Shown: one piece after another, positions 1-8,382 of the stretch
Layout: each line of letters opens with the position of its first letter
Position numbering within the stretch: the first letter of the stretch is position 1
NCBI RefSeq assembly: GCF_902859935.1
Contig: NZ_CADIKI010000009.1
Location: 1-64,000 of the forward strand
Direction of reading: 5' to 3'
DNA from: Paraburkholderia fynbosensis
Lineage (GTDB): Bacteria > Pseudomonadota > Gammaproteobacteria > Burkholderiales > Burkholderiaceae
Length of the DNA stretch: 64,000 bases
Position numbers and translations under genes: made by a program
Notes under the pieces: model-generated
The model's input: the letters and a program-made list of their open reading frames with translations, nothing else
Told to the model about the DNA's origin: nothing
The model's database searches: none

Positions 1-813
1 GAGGCCAGCACTCTGGAAAGCCTGCGCGATCTTGACCACAGCGTTGATCTGATTCTGATCCCGCGTGCACCCCACGCGATACGTCGTGCAGCCCATGCCC
101 TTGAGGAGCGATACGAGCTGAGTTGGTGTGTAGGTGTAGTCATAGTGTCCGTTGACACCGTAGAACATGCCAGCAGCAGGCGCCGCTGCGATACGCGGGT
201 CGGATGCGGGCAGCCATTGCGCTGCCACGCTGCGCACGTCCACGTTCACGTAGAACTGGCCGCCCGTGCCGCGAAGCCAGACTTTGCCGCCGTACCAGAG
301 GACCAAGGACACGTTATACGTGTTGCCCACAGTCGCGCCGTTGCGGTAAACCACGCCATTCACGAGCGTCCAGACCGTGTTCAGCCTGTCGATAATGTAG
401 GGCGAAGCGGGCAGCGTGGTACCTTCCGCCGATGTGCCTCCCATACGCGGGTCGAGGCATGCCGTCCATCCCGACCCGTTCCACGAGTAGAACTGGCCGC
501 CGGTACCTTTGGAATAGATGGTGGTGCCGTAATAAATGATGAGTGTTACGTTGGAGGTATTCCCGGCTTTCGCGCCGTTTCTGTATACCACGCCGCCCGA
601 TAGCGTCCAGACTGCGCCGGCGCTGTCGGTGATCGAGCTTGCCGAAGGGATGGTGGTACCGCTTGCGGAAGCGGCGGCATGTGCTTTGGCGTCGGCAACG
701 GCCGATCCAGTGCTGTTGCCGCTATCGTCCCCGCCACCGCCGCCGCACGCACTCAACAGGTAGCTTCCTCCGATAGCCGCAAGGCCGCTGATGAATTGAC
801 GTCGTTTTAGCAT
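1..813 (-). CDS. Exported lipoprotein with two tandem beta-type repeats and the start of a glycosidase-like domain; truncated by the window edge
   Basis: The frame is open from an ATG at 813 to base 1, so 271 residues are visible and the C-terminus is missing. The N-terminus MLKRRQFISG carries a twin-arginine-like pair, then a hydrophobic stretch and a lipobox LSAC with Cys23. This suggests export and lipid anchoring. A Gly/Ala/Ser linker follows. Two related modules of about 70 residues (roughly 52-123 and 131-205) share VWTL, GVVYRNGA, GNT and GTGGQFY. From residue about 214 (AGMFYGVNGHYDY) a new domain begins whose pattern resembles the start of cellulase-like TIM barrels; that is inference. 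The nearby UbiA and membrane-protein genes fit an exopolysaccharide setting. The catalytic part is outside the window, so activity cannot be judged. Confidence 0.75.
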   Translation of the reverse strand, partial: MLKRRQFISGLAAIGGSYLLSACGGGGGDDSGNSTGSAVADAKAHAAASASGTTIPSASSITDSAGAVWTLSGGVVYRNGAKAGNTSNVTLIIYYGTTIYSKGTGGQFYSWNGSGWTACLDPRMGGTSAEGTTLPASPYIIDRLNTVWTLVNGVVYRNGATVGNTYNVSLVLWYGGKVWLRGTGGQFYVNVDVRSVAAQWLPASDPRIAAAPAAGMFYGVNGHYDYTYTPTQLVSLLKGMGCTTYRVGCTRDQNQINAVVKIAQAFQSAGL

Positions 814-830
814 GGCAAATAATTCCACTG

Positions 831-846
831 TCGAGAAAATTCTCGA
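831..846. promoter_or_regulatory. Perfect 16-bp palindrome in the 5' region of the lipoprotein gene
   Basis: TCGAGAA-AA-TTCTCGA lies 18 bp before the ATG at 813. It could be an operator or a leader hairpin. No regulator can be assigned. Confidence 0.4.
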
Positions 847-1017
847 TAAAGAAACCCCAAAATCTATTTATGGCGCTTCGAGTAAGTAGATACGCGCGCC
901 GATCCGGCCGCGGGCTAATTAGTAGTGCTTATAAACGCGCAATTATTTTTGCTTCGTCTACATACCGCAGTGCTGTAAATCACATTGAAATAATCGTGTG
1001 GTAAAGCGAATATTTTT

Positions 1018-1069
1018 TTGACAGGCATACATCCCGGACTAATGGAGCACTCGTTTGTGCGCCATTAGT
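1018..1069 (+). promoter_or_regulatory. Promoter-like element followed by a long interrupted dyad
   Basis: TTGACA (1018-1023) is a perfect -35 box; a weak -10 (TAATGG) follows at 16 bp. Overlapping and following it is a dyad at 1038-1069: ACTAATGG, one mismatch, GCAC, a six-base loop, GTGC, one mismatch, CCATTAGT. The dyad could be an operator over the start site or a leader hairpin. It lies just ahead of a 22-codon ORF with a strong ribosome binding site. Confidence 0.4.
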
Positions 1070-1101
1070 TTATTTATCACCCACAAAAAGGAGATGATCG
1101 G

Positions 1102-1170
1102 ATGACCGCTGAAATTCGCGCGTCGCAGGCACAGCAAACGTTTCACCACATGCCCGAGCAACCCGTTTGA
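1102..1170 (+). CDS. Possible 22-residue small protein (isolated mini-gene)
   Basis: ATG at 1102 is preceded at 8 bp by AAGGAG, and the frame runs 22 codons to TGA. The peptide starts MTAEIRASQAQQ and ends HHMPEQPV; it has no membrane segment and matches no family I know. It lies between a TTGACA element with a 32-bp dyad upstream and an intrinsic terminator at 1261-1289. Together these could form a self-contained transcript of about 240 nt. It may be a real small protein, a leader peptide, or the coding part of a small RNA. No gene follows within 1 kb that it could attenuate. Confidence 0.4.
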   Translation: MTAEIRASQAQQTFHHMPEQPV

Positions 1171-1260
1171 TTCGGTAACTTCCGCACGAATTCGTTGCTG
1201 CTGCTGTCTTGCGGCCCCGCTCCGCATGCGCCAGTAAGATGGCTTCCACCCAGAGGCCTT

Positions 1261-1289
1261 AGACGCTCCACAGGTGGAGGTCTTTTTTT
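1261..1289 (+). terminator. Intrinsic terminator
   Basis: The stem is AGAC-G-CTCCA, loop CAGG, TGGAG-GTCT, with one bulged G, followed directly by a run of T. The orientation is rightward, so it would end the transcript containing the 22-codon ORF. Confidence 0.7.
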
Positions 1290-2159
1290 CACCGAGAATC
1301 GTGCTGTCGAGAAATCCCACAATAAAAGCCCAAATGTCAGTTCTGTGGCGCTGTTAATAATTAAAGCCGCAGACGCGGGGACGAATCGACTAGGACTCCT
1401 CAGCAGCGTGTTTCGGCCCATCCTGCACGGCGTTGATACGTGCACTGCAAATCCAGCATCATGCGACGCCAAGGTCTATGAAGCTGCCCGGTCAGGCTTG
1501 CTGCTCCACGAACCAGACGATGTTTCAACGCCCCTTGCGGAGACCGCCGCAAACGTTTCACCGAAGAAACGTACGTCGACGCCGTGGGAAAAAAATGCGT
1601 ACTTCAGGCGCCAGCGGCGTAAATAATACCCATTTTACGTCGGCACTTAAAGGAAATTTAGCCGATTTCAGACATAAAGCACAATCCTCCCCGCCATTTT
1701 TGCGAGTCGCGAACATCCTTGCTTTCTTCGGTTAATTAAGGGATTTCCCTGCTTAATTTGTTGGGACGCGACCCTTTTATAATCATGTCGAGTAAGTCAT
1801 CCGGGATGAGAGGCGTAGGTCCTTTCTCGCACGAGGCGACAGCTATCGCCCTCCCCATTCGGCCTGGAACTCCAGCACTTCGTCCTGAACGGCTATTCGC
1901 TGTTCCGTTCGTCGATCGCGCGAAATGACCTTATCTGTGGGGCACCGTATCGATACCCGCGGAGACCATGACTTCTGTCACCTCGCGCGAGCCCGATCGT
2001 GCATTCCGCGAGCGGTCATTGCACATCCGCCAAGCTTCATCGTGAATGCGTAAAGAGTTCGGCGTCGGCCGAACCCCACATCACGGCGCATAGCGTGTTA
2101 TGAGCTCAGCGCTATCTCACCGCTATATCCCTCGACGGAAGCCGAGTTGTGTTGGGTGA
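1290..2159. other. Intergenic stretch without a recognisable gene
   Basis: About 870 bases. Short open frames exist on both strands, but none has family-like sequence or a convincing ribosome binding site. A TATAAT hexamer occurs at 1778-1783 without a good -35. Base composition is less GC-rich than in the genes on the right, consistent with a decayed or acquired polysaccharide region. Confidence 0.5.
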
Positions 2160-2373
2160 GTACTGGCGACTGGCGCCTCGGGGCTTCTCGGGGATGGGTG
2201 CGTCAAGCAATTCGAAGCGGGCGCTTCGAAGTGAGCACCATTGGCAAAGCCGGATCGGTTGATCTGAGCAGGATCTTGCGAACTCGCGATTCAACGCTTC
2301 TCTGTCGGAAGTCGACGTCGTGATCAATTGCGACATCGTTCAATACGCGACGAGGGACATTCCTCCTTTTTTA
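2160..2373 (+). pseudogene. Frameshifted relic of an NAD-dependent epimerase/SDR gene
   Basis: Three pieces in different frames read as one N-terminal Rossmann fold. VLATGASGLLG (2160-2192) is the dinucleotide-binding glycine motif. WVRQAIRSGRFEVSTIGKAG then SVDLSRIL follows in a second frame from about 2195. ASLSEVDVVINCDIVQYATRD follows in a third frame from about 2295. At least two indels separate the frames and no C-terminal half follows. The pattern is typical of sugar-nucleotide epimerases or reductases from polysaccharide clusters. Confidence 0.55.
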
Positions 2374-2427
2374 GAAAGTCGTTTTTCAAACGTAACGATA
2401 TGATGCATCTTCACGCCAGATGTGCCT

Positions 2428-3849
2428 TCACGTTGCGGCGATCACGGTCAAGACGCACAACATGATGATCAACAGGCTCCCCCGGTTTTTGATTGCGAAT
2501 ACGATCGGGTCGTCATTCATCTTTCCCCGGAACGCGATCATCCAGACGCGGCTGATCCAATATAGGAGCAGGCAAAATAGAACCCAAAGCCTGTGAGGGT
2601 GACGATACAGCACGGTTACATCACTCGAATTCATATAGAGCGCAAGCACGAGCACCGCAACGTAGCCCGCCGCCGTCCCGAACGAGCGCACGATGCTCAT
2701 GTCGTCCGCCAGATAGCCTCGCCCTGCTGCCGCTGTCTTACCGTCTCGCTGGATCTTGTCAAGTTCCGTATAGCGCTTGACCATCGCCAGACTAAGGAAA
2801 ATCATCAGCGAGAACATGATCAACCAGTCGGACAGCACAATATTGCCGGCCGCACCGCCCGCAACGATACGCGCCGTATAAAGCGCCGCGAGCACGAATA
2901 CGTCGATCAACACTATCCGCTTCAGACGAAAGGAATAGGCGAGCGTTATCACCACATAGCCCGTCAGCACGAGCTGAAACGCAGGCGTTAACATGATTGC
3001 AAGGCTGGCCGATGCAGAGAGCAGCACCAGCATCAATATAATGCCTGCTAGAAGAGGCAGCTTACCTGACGCAAACGGACGATCGCGCTTTCGAATATGC
3101 CGCCTGTCCGCATCGAGATCGAGCATATCGTTCAACAGGTATACCGACGACGCGCAAAAGCAGAACGAAAGGAACGCGATTCCCATGTCGATCAGAGTGT
3201 CGACTTGAGTAAAACGATGGGAAGCAAGTAGTGGCAAAAAGATCAACAGATTCTTCACCCATTGATAAACCCGCATTTCCTTGAGCGCGAGCCGTATGAA
3301 CGGGCGTGATTCTTCAAAGAAAACAGTCGTCTGGTTCACCTTCCTCGCTGCCGCCTCAATGCTCTTGCTTCCGACGACGATCGCTTGTCGAGCCAGCGTC
3401 CACACGGGTATATCGGCGCGCGCATTGCCGCAGTAGTCGAACCCTTGTATGCCGAACGTGGCGGACAAGGTTTGCGCCTTGTGCGAGCCGGAAAGATTGC
3501 GCGACGCATCGCTCGCCATCACGCCTTTAAAAAAGCCGAAGTGCGATGCAACCTGCTCGGCGTACCGGTGATCACCGGCGGTGCATAGATAGAGGTCGCG
3601 GCCGTGAGACCGTTCCTGCCTTAGGAAATCAACCAGGCGCGCATTGTACGGAAGCAATGAAACATCGATCGCCACGCGAGCGGCGATCTCGGCCTTCAAG
3701 TGCGCCTTGCCGCGCAGTAGCCAAATTATGCAAAGGAAAACGTAGAGGGGATTCTGTTTGATCAATATAAGGAACGATTCGATCAAAACGTCGCTGTGCG
3801 TCAGTGTGCCGTCCAGATCGACGCAAAGGGGGACAGTTGCACCAGCCAT
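2428..3849 (-). CDS. HAD hydrolase - UbiA prenyltransferase fusion protein
   Basis: 473 residues. Residues 1 to about 190 are a HAD-type phosphatase domain beginning VDLDGTLTHSD, the DxDGT nucleophile motif. Residues about 195-473 are a UbiA-family integral membrane prenyltransferase with several hydrophobic helices and the Asp-rich motif LLNDMLDLDADR. Fusions of this kind resemble the enzyme pair that makes and dephosphorylates decaprenylphosphoryl pentose in arabinan-type pathways, so synthesis of a lipid-linked sugar donor at the inner membrane is the most likely role. This is inferred from domain order only. The divergent multispanning protein at 4548 is a plausible partner. The ATG at 3849 is the first in frame. 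Confidence 0.8.
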   Translation of the reverse strand: MAGATVPLCVDLDGTLTHSDVLIESFLILIKQNPLYVFLCIIWLLRGKAHLKAEIAARVAIDVSLLPYNARLVDFLRQERSHGRDLYLCTAGDHRYAEQVASHFGFFKGVMASDASRNLSGSHKAQTLSATFGIQGFDYCGNARADIPVWTLARQAIVVGSKSIEAAARKVNQTTVFFEESRPFIRLALKEMRVYQWVKNLLIFLPLLASHRFTQVDTLIDMGIAFLSFCFCASSVYLLNDMLDLDADRRHIRKRDRPFASGKLPLLAGIILMLVLLSASASLAIMLTPAFQLVLTGYVVITLAYSFRLKRIVLIDVFVLAALYTARIVAGGAAGNIVLSDWLIMFSLMIFLSLAMVKRYTELDKIQRDGKTAAAGRGYLADDMSIVRSFGTAAGYVAVLVLALYMNSSDVTVLYRHPHRLWVLFCLLLYWISRVWMIAFRGKMNDDPIVFAIKNRGSLLIIMLCVLTVIAAT

Positions 3850-4547
3850 CAGTAGCCTCGAGGAGTTGCCGACGTGACTTCACGCCATGCGCAGGCGCGC
3901 CCTCGGTCGCCAAGCTGCAAGCAGCCCTGACGCACGACCTCGAGGTCATGCGGTGCGACGCGTCACCTTCAACCTAGCACACGAATTCTTCCGGCGAAGT
4001 GCCGTGCGTCTTCGGTGGCGCGGGGAGCGGAGGTCGTGACCGATTTCGCCTAAAAAAATGCGCCGCGATGCTAACTGGTGCCCGGACGATGCAGATCCGT
4101 CTCGCTGGCGACAGGATTTAGTCCTCTTGTGTATTGGCGTCCCGTCCGACACAAAAGCGCGCTACCATGGTTCCAGATTTTTTGACCGCAAACGGCACAA
4201 TATGTGGGAACAATTGTGCTCGGCAGGACCGCGTATTCGATATTGACTCGCTGCTTTCTGCTGCGGATTGCAGGCCCGGCTCAACTAATCCCGCTTGGGG
4301 CAGAGCGTGCGATTTCGCAATGATTCGCACGCTATGTTTTTCGGAAGTCTCCTCTGCCGCACGGCGTCAATATGAAAGTCTGCTGATTGTCCAGGGTTCT
4401 GGCTTCCAGAGCCGATTGCAGAGCAGTAGAAGTGCGTCTTGCAGTAGCGGCCTCGAAGCTGAGTGTCACTCGTTGCACCGGAGGTCCACAGGACACTCTC
4501 AGTTGGCGAGAGTACGGCGTCCCCTTCACCCGCAGAAAAGGCCATTC
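3850..4547. other. Divergent intergenic region, no gene recognised
   Basis: About 700 bases between the UbiA fusion and the rightward membrane protein. An in-frame extension of the downstream frame reaches back to 4134, but its translation is low-complexity and lacks membrane character. The spacer probably holds both promoters; no clear -35/-10 pair stands out. Confidence 0.4.
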
Positions 4548-6158
4548 ATGTTGACATCGATGAGAAATGTCTTTGACCGGATTCGTTGGACCCAATTTTC
4601 CGATCACATCGTTGTATTCGTGTTTGCTTCGTCGCTCTATGCCGCAGTGCTGTACAACGCGGGCTTCCATACGCCGTTCTTGCGGGCTCTGCTCGGGCTG
4701 GTCATTCTGCTGGCAATCGGGTTCTATGGATACCTATCCCGTGCCGAATGGCGCACGGCGATTCTGGCGATAGCGTTTATCGCCGTCGTGTTAGTTTCCT
4801 ATGGATTCCTGCGCGAGTTCAGTTACGATGGTTTGAATTACCATAGCGCTGTGGCCCTTGCGCTGGATCAACAGACCACCGGGGTAACCGGAGCGCACGA
4901 AATTAGCGGCATGTTCTGGGCGGATCACTACCCGAAGGCATTCGAATTCTTCGCCTACACTGCCCACGTCCTGACTACACGCTTTAACAGCGGCAAGTCC
5001 TTCACCTTGTTGCTTAGCGTTCCCACATTGGTTTGCTTGATGCAGGTGTTCCGAAGCGCTGGACACTCGGTTAGGCCTGCGCTCGCCGCGGCGGTCGCGT
5101 GCGTCTACAATCCGGTCGCGCTAGGGCAGATAACAACGCTATATGTCGATGCGGCGCATTATTACTGCTGGACCATCTTCTCAGTCAACCTTCTCTTCGC
5201 GGTCTGGAAAAGACCGTACTCCGCTGTCCAGTTAGGCGTGTCACTTGTACTTCTCATTGGTTCGAAGATGACTGGGCCAGTGTTCGCCGGCATTTCCATA
5301 CTAGTGATTTTCGCTGCGGCACTTGTCGCGCAAACCAGGCATAGCTTTCTGCGAAGTCATAGAAAGGTATTCGGGCAACTTGCTGTCTGGTCGGTCGTCG
5401 CCGTTCTGATCGTCGGCTACTCGCCGTACATGCAGAATGTTCTCGCAGGCAAGCACGTCTTCTATCCGATTCTTGGCAAGGACAAGTTAGATATCTTGAG
5501 CCGTCAGGCGTCCCCGCATTTTCTAAGCATGAATCCGTTGCACAGACTCGTTCTGTCCTATTTCTCCCTGCCCAGTAACTGTACTTATTGCGCGGCAGCG
5601 GAGCCGACATTCGTACCGTCGAAGGAACATCTGCGCGACGCGTTCGTCGCGCTCCATACGGCAGATACGCGCTTCTCCGGATTTGGTCCGTTCTTTGGGG
5701 CGATGCTGGTACTTGGCGTAATCGCTATGTTCGGAAGAAGGAAGGACGCGAACATCGTGAAGATCTATTTGCTGACGACGCTGGTAATCGTTCTGCTGCA
5801 TCCTCAATCGTGGTGGGCACGGTACGTTCCCATGCTTTACGCGGCTCCGCTTCTGGCTGCCGCCGGTTTCTCCCATAGCCGCCGGATCTTTTACGCAATC
5901 ATCGCTCTAGGTCTGCTGAACTCTTTGCTGGCAGCGGCAAGTGTCGCAGGCTACATCATGTTGAAACAGGCTCACTATAGAAACGCCGTGGCCTCGGTTC
6001 ACGACATGTGCGAGCAACGCCCGCTTAGCTTGCCTCCTTCCATAATGAACTGGCAGTTCGATCTGCGAGACGACAATTTCCATATGACCAGCAACGGCAC
6101 GGCTCCAGAGGCTGAATGCGCCGTCGATTTTGGCCAGTTGATGATAATGAAGAAATAG
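4548..6158 (+). CDS. Polytopic membrane protein, probable GT-C-type glycosyltransferase
   Basis: 536 residues with about ten hydrophobic segments spread along the chain and a soluble stretch near the C-terminus. The start was set at ATG 4548 because AAAAGG lies 6 bp upstream and hydrophobic sequence begins shortly afterwards; upstream in-frame codons look non-coding. Acidic and aromatic loop residues after the third helix (REFSYDGLNYHS) are compatible with a lipid-sugar-dependent GT-C enzyme. No diagnostic motif was recognised, so an O-antigen or other envelope role is inferred from the neighbouring UbiA fusion. Confidence 0.6.
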   Translation: MLTSMRNVFDRIRWTQFSDHIVVFVFASSLYAAVLYNAGFHTPFLRALLGLVILLAIGFYGYLSRAEWRTAILAIAFIAVVLVSYGFLREFSYDGLNYHSAVALALDQQTTGVTGAHEISGMFWADHYPKAFEFFAYTAHVLTTRFNSGKSFTLLLSVPTLVCLMQVFRSAGHSVRPALAAAVACVYNPVALGQITTLYVDAAHYYCWTIFSVNLLFAVWKRPYSAVQLGVSLVLLIGSKMTGPVFAGISILVIFAAALVAQTRHSFLRSHRKVFGQLAVWSVVAVLIVGYSPYMQNVLAGKHVFYPILGKDKLDILSRQASPHFLSMNPLHRLVLSYFSLPSNCTYCAAAEPTFVPSKEHLRDAFVALHTADTRFSGFGPFFGAMLVLGVIAMFGRRKDANIVKIYLLTTLVIVLLHPQSWWARYVPMLYAAPLLAAAGFSHSRRIFYAIIALGLLNSLLAAASVAGYIMLKQAHYRNAVASVHDMCEQRPLSLPPSIMNWQFDLRDDNFHMTSNGTAPEAECAVDFGQLMIMKK

Positions 6159-6473
6159 AAGCGTGGCAGGTCGCGGCGCACCGCACCCTCCACGTCGTGC
6201 GCTTCGGTGATCATCAAGGACTCCCTCGATGAGGCCGGCGGCGCTCTATCGGCCTCGGGCGGGCCGTGCGTGTCCGGGCGAACTGGCACAGATCAACCGC
6301 GGCATGACGGTTGGTCTGACCTGCTCCGGACGCAAGATCCGAGGTTTGGTGCTGCCGCAGCAAAAAACGCTGATCAGCTTCAAGCCACTCGCCCCGCACT
6401 CCACCTCTTGTTATAATCCTTTCACCAAATCGAACAAAATATAACGCTCCTCACACCGCGCGACAGGATCACC
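6159..6473. promoter_or_regulatory. Upstream region of the deoR-type gene
   Basis: 315 bases. TATAAT at 6412-6417 lies 56 bp before the regulator ATG and is a good -10, but no matching -35 is evident. The AT-rich sequence between them (CACCAAATCGAACAAAATAT) could hold an autoregulatory operator. The upstream 200 bases contain a short open frame that I do not recognise. Confidence 0.4.
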
Positions 6474-7199
6474 ATGCTGAAACCCGATCGTCTCCGCGCC
6501 CTCGCCGATGCGCTGGCCAGGCAAAACGTGATGCGCTTGCGCGATGCCGCGAGCCTGCTGGGCGTGTCGGAGATGACTGTCCGGCGCGACATCGCAGCGA
6601 GTCCGGAACAATTCACGTATCTCGGCGGGTATATCCTCAGCGCGACGGACGTACCGAACAACGCCGGCTATTCACTCGAAGAAGAGAAAGACCACTTCGC
6701 GCAGGCCAAGGCCGAAGCCTCCGCGATTGCGGCGGGACTCGTCGTCGATCATGAAACGATCTTTATCGATTGCGGCACGACACTGACCACGCTTGCCCGG
6801 CTGATTCCGCTCGAGCGTCATGTCACGGTGGTGTGCTATTCGCTGAACGTCGCGGAAATTTTGCGGCGCAAGCCCAACGTGCGCATGATCCTGCTGGGCG
6901 GCGTGTACGTGCCGTCGTCGGATTCGTTCGCGGGCGAAGAAAGTCTCGAGATGCTACGTCGCATGGGGATCAACAAGGCCTTCATTTCCGCGGGCGGTGT
7001 GGACACCGCGCGTGGCGTCACGTGCTGGAATTTTCATGAAGTCGCGCTCAAGCAGGCGGCCATGGCCAGCGCGGTGGAAAGTCATCTGGTGGTGGACCAG
7101 AGCAAGTTCGGCGTAGTCAAAGCCGTGCGCTTTTCGCAAGTCGACGACTTCGACTCCATCATCACCGAAAAAGGCCAGACGCTGCGCAAACGCAAATAA
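6474..7199 (+). CDS. DeoR-family transcriptional regulator
   Basis: 241 residues, the usual length for the family. The N-terminal winged helix shows RLRDAASLLGVSEMTVRRDI, the family recognition-helix pattern. The C-terminal DeoRC sugar-phosphate sensor has the IDCGTT loop and the SAGGVD motif. It is convergent with the deoC/transport operon that ends at 7309. It is the obvious candidate repressor of that operon, with a pentose or deoxypentose phosphate as likely inducer. That link is inferred from position and from the family. Confidence 0.85.
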   Translation: MLKPDRLRALADALARQNVMRLRDAASLLGVSEMTVRRDIAASPEQFTYLGGYILSATDVPNNAGYSLEEEKDHFAQAKAEASAIAAGLVVDHETIFIDCGTTLTTLARLIPLERHVTVVCYSLNVAEILRRKPNVRMILLGGVYVPSSDSFAGEESLEMLRRMGINKAFISAGGVDTARGVTCWNFHEVALKQAAMASAVESHLVVDQSKFGVVKAVRFSQVDDFDSIITEKGQTLRKRK

Positions 7200-7308
7200 G
7201 CCCGCTTGTCACGCGTTCCGGAGCACAAGTGAGCACAATGGAGCGCAATGGAACCCGAGAACGTGCATCGAAGCACGCCACGCGGTCACTCTGCAACGGC
7301 AACTGCGT

Positions 7309-8367
7309 TCAACCCTTGCGTTGCAACGCGAAGAGCGTGCCCGCGATCAGAATGAAGGCGCCGATAATCACCTTCTGCCAGGTGCTCGGCACGCCGACCA
7401 GAATCAGCACGCTGTTGATCAGCGTGACGAGCACCACACCGAGCAACGTGCCCGCCACCGTCCCCGTCCCGCCCGTAATACGCGCCCCGCCGAGGATAAC
7501 CGCGGCGATCACATCGAGCTCCGAGCCCACGAGGTCGAACGGATTCGCGAGCCGGTTGTTCGACACATGCAAAATGCCCGCGATGCCCGCGAGCATCCCC
7601 GTATAGCCGAACACGAACAGATGGATCGCGCGCAGGTTGTAGCCGAGCCGCTCGGCGATCGCCAGACTGCCGCCCATGGCATAGACGCCCCGCCCCATCA
7701 TCGTCCGGTTCAGCAGCCACCATGTGACGACCGCGGCCGCCAGCAGCGCGAGCACCGAGACGGGCAGCACCGCGCGCAAACCATCGCTCGTGTGATAGAA
7801 AAACAGCGGAATACGGCCGAAGCGATCCATGCTGTGCGGAATGTTCATGAAGAACGACGTGCCGATAAAGGTCAGCAGCAGCCCGCGAAACAGATACTGC
7901 GTGCCGATCGTGACGATCAGCGACGGCGCCTTCAGCCGATGCACCAGCAAGCCGTTGACGATGCCGAGCACCACGCCTCCCAACGCGCCGGCGATGAGGA
8001 TCAGCGCAAACGGCGCGTCGGGCCACCACGCGAACACTGCCTTGGTGATGCCGTACATCGTCAGCGCGGCAATCGCGGTGAACGAGACGTCGATGCCGCC
8101 GGACGCGAGCACGACGAGCGTGCCGAGCGCGAACAGCGACATGGTGGTGGCCGAATGCAGCAGATCGAATAGCGTCGCGAACTGGAAAAAGCGCGGGTTG
8201 ATCGCGCCGACAATCAGGCACGTCACCGCGATCAACGCGACGGTAAACCATTCCGGATTGCGCGCGAGCTTCGCCCGCAAGCTGGGCGGCTTCACCTCGG
8301 GTGCGACTTCGACAATGATCGGCGTGGTCATGGTCTGCTTCATGCGCGAATCGATGCGCGAGTTCAT
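7309..8367 (-). CDS. ABC sugar importer permease (CUT2 family), second permease of the operon
   Basis: 352 residues with 8-10 hydrophobic helices and the BPD_transp_2 features of ribose/AI-2-type permeases: LASGGIDVS early and the VIAAVILGGARITGG loop near the C-terminus. It is the last gene of the leftward operon, 15 bp after the ATPase stop. With the permease at 11147-12178 it gives two different permeases per ATPase, the layout of LsrACDB-type systems. The start ATG at 8367 has AAAGGA upstream; codon 9 (ATG 8343) is an alternative. Confidence 0.88.
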   Translation of the reverse strand: MNSRIDSRMKQTMTTPIIVEVAPEVKPPSLRAKLARNPEWFTVALIAVTCLIVGAINPRFFQFATLFDLLHSATTMSLFALGTLVVLASGGIDVSFTAIAALTMYGITKAVFAWWPDAPFALILIAGALGGVVLGIVNGLLVHRLKAPSLIVTIGTQYLFRGLLLTFIGTSFFMNIPHSMDRFGRIPLFFYHTSDGLRAVLPVSVLALLAAAVVTWWLLNRTMMGRGVYAMGGSLAIAERLGYNLRAIHLFVFGYTGMLAGIAGILHVSNNRLANPFDLVGSELDVIAAVILGGARITGGTGTVAGTLLGVVLVTLINSVLILVGVPSTWQKVIIGAFILIAGTLFALQRKG

Positions 8368-8382
8368 GGGTAGGAACGTCCT

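Noticed and set aside
1195..1626. 143-codon frame in the left intergenic region
   Set aside because: It has no good start signal, no recognisable family, and the terminator at 1261-1289 lies inside it.
6229..6444. 71-codon frame before the deoR-type gene
   Set aside because: No ribosome binding site or family; overlaps the likely promoter of the regulator.
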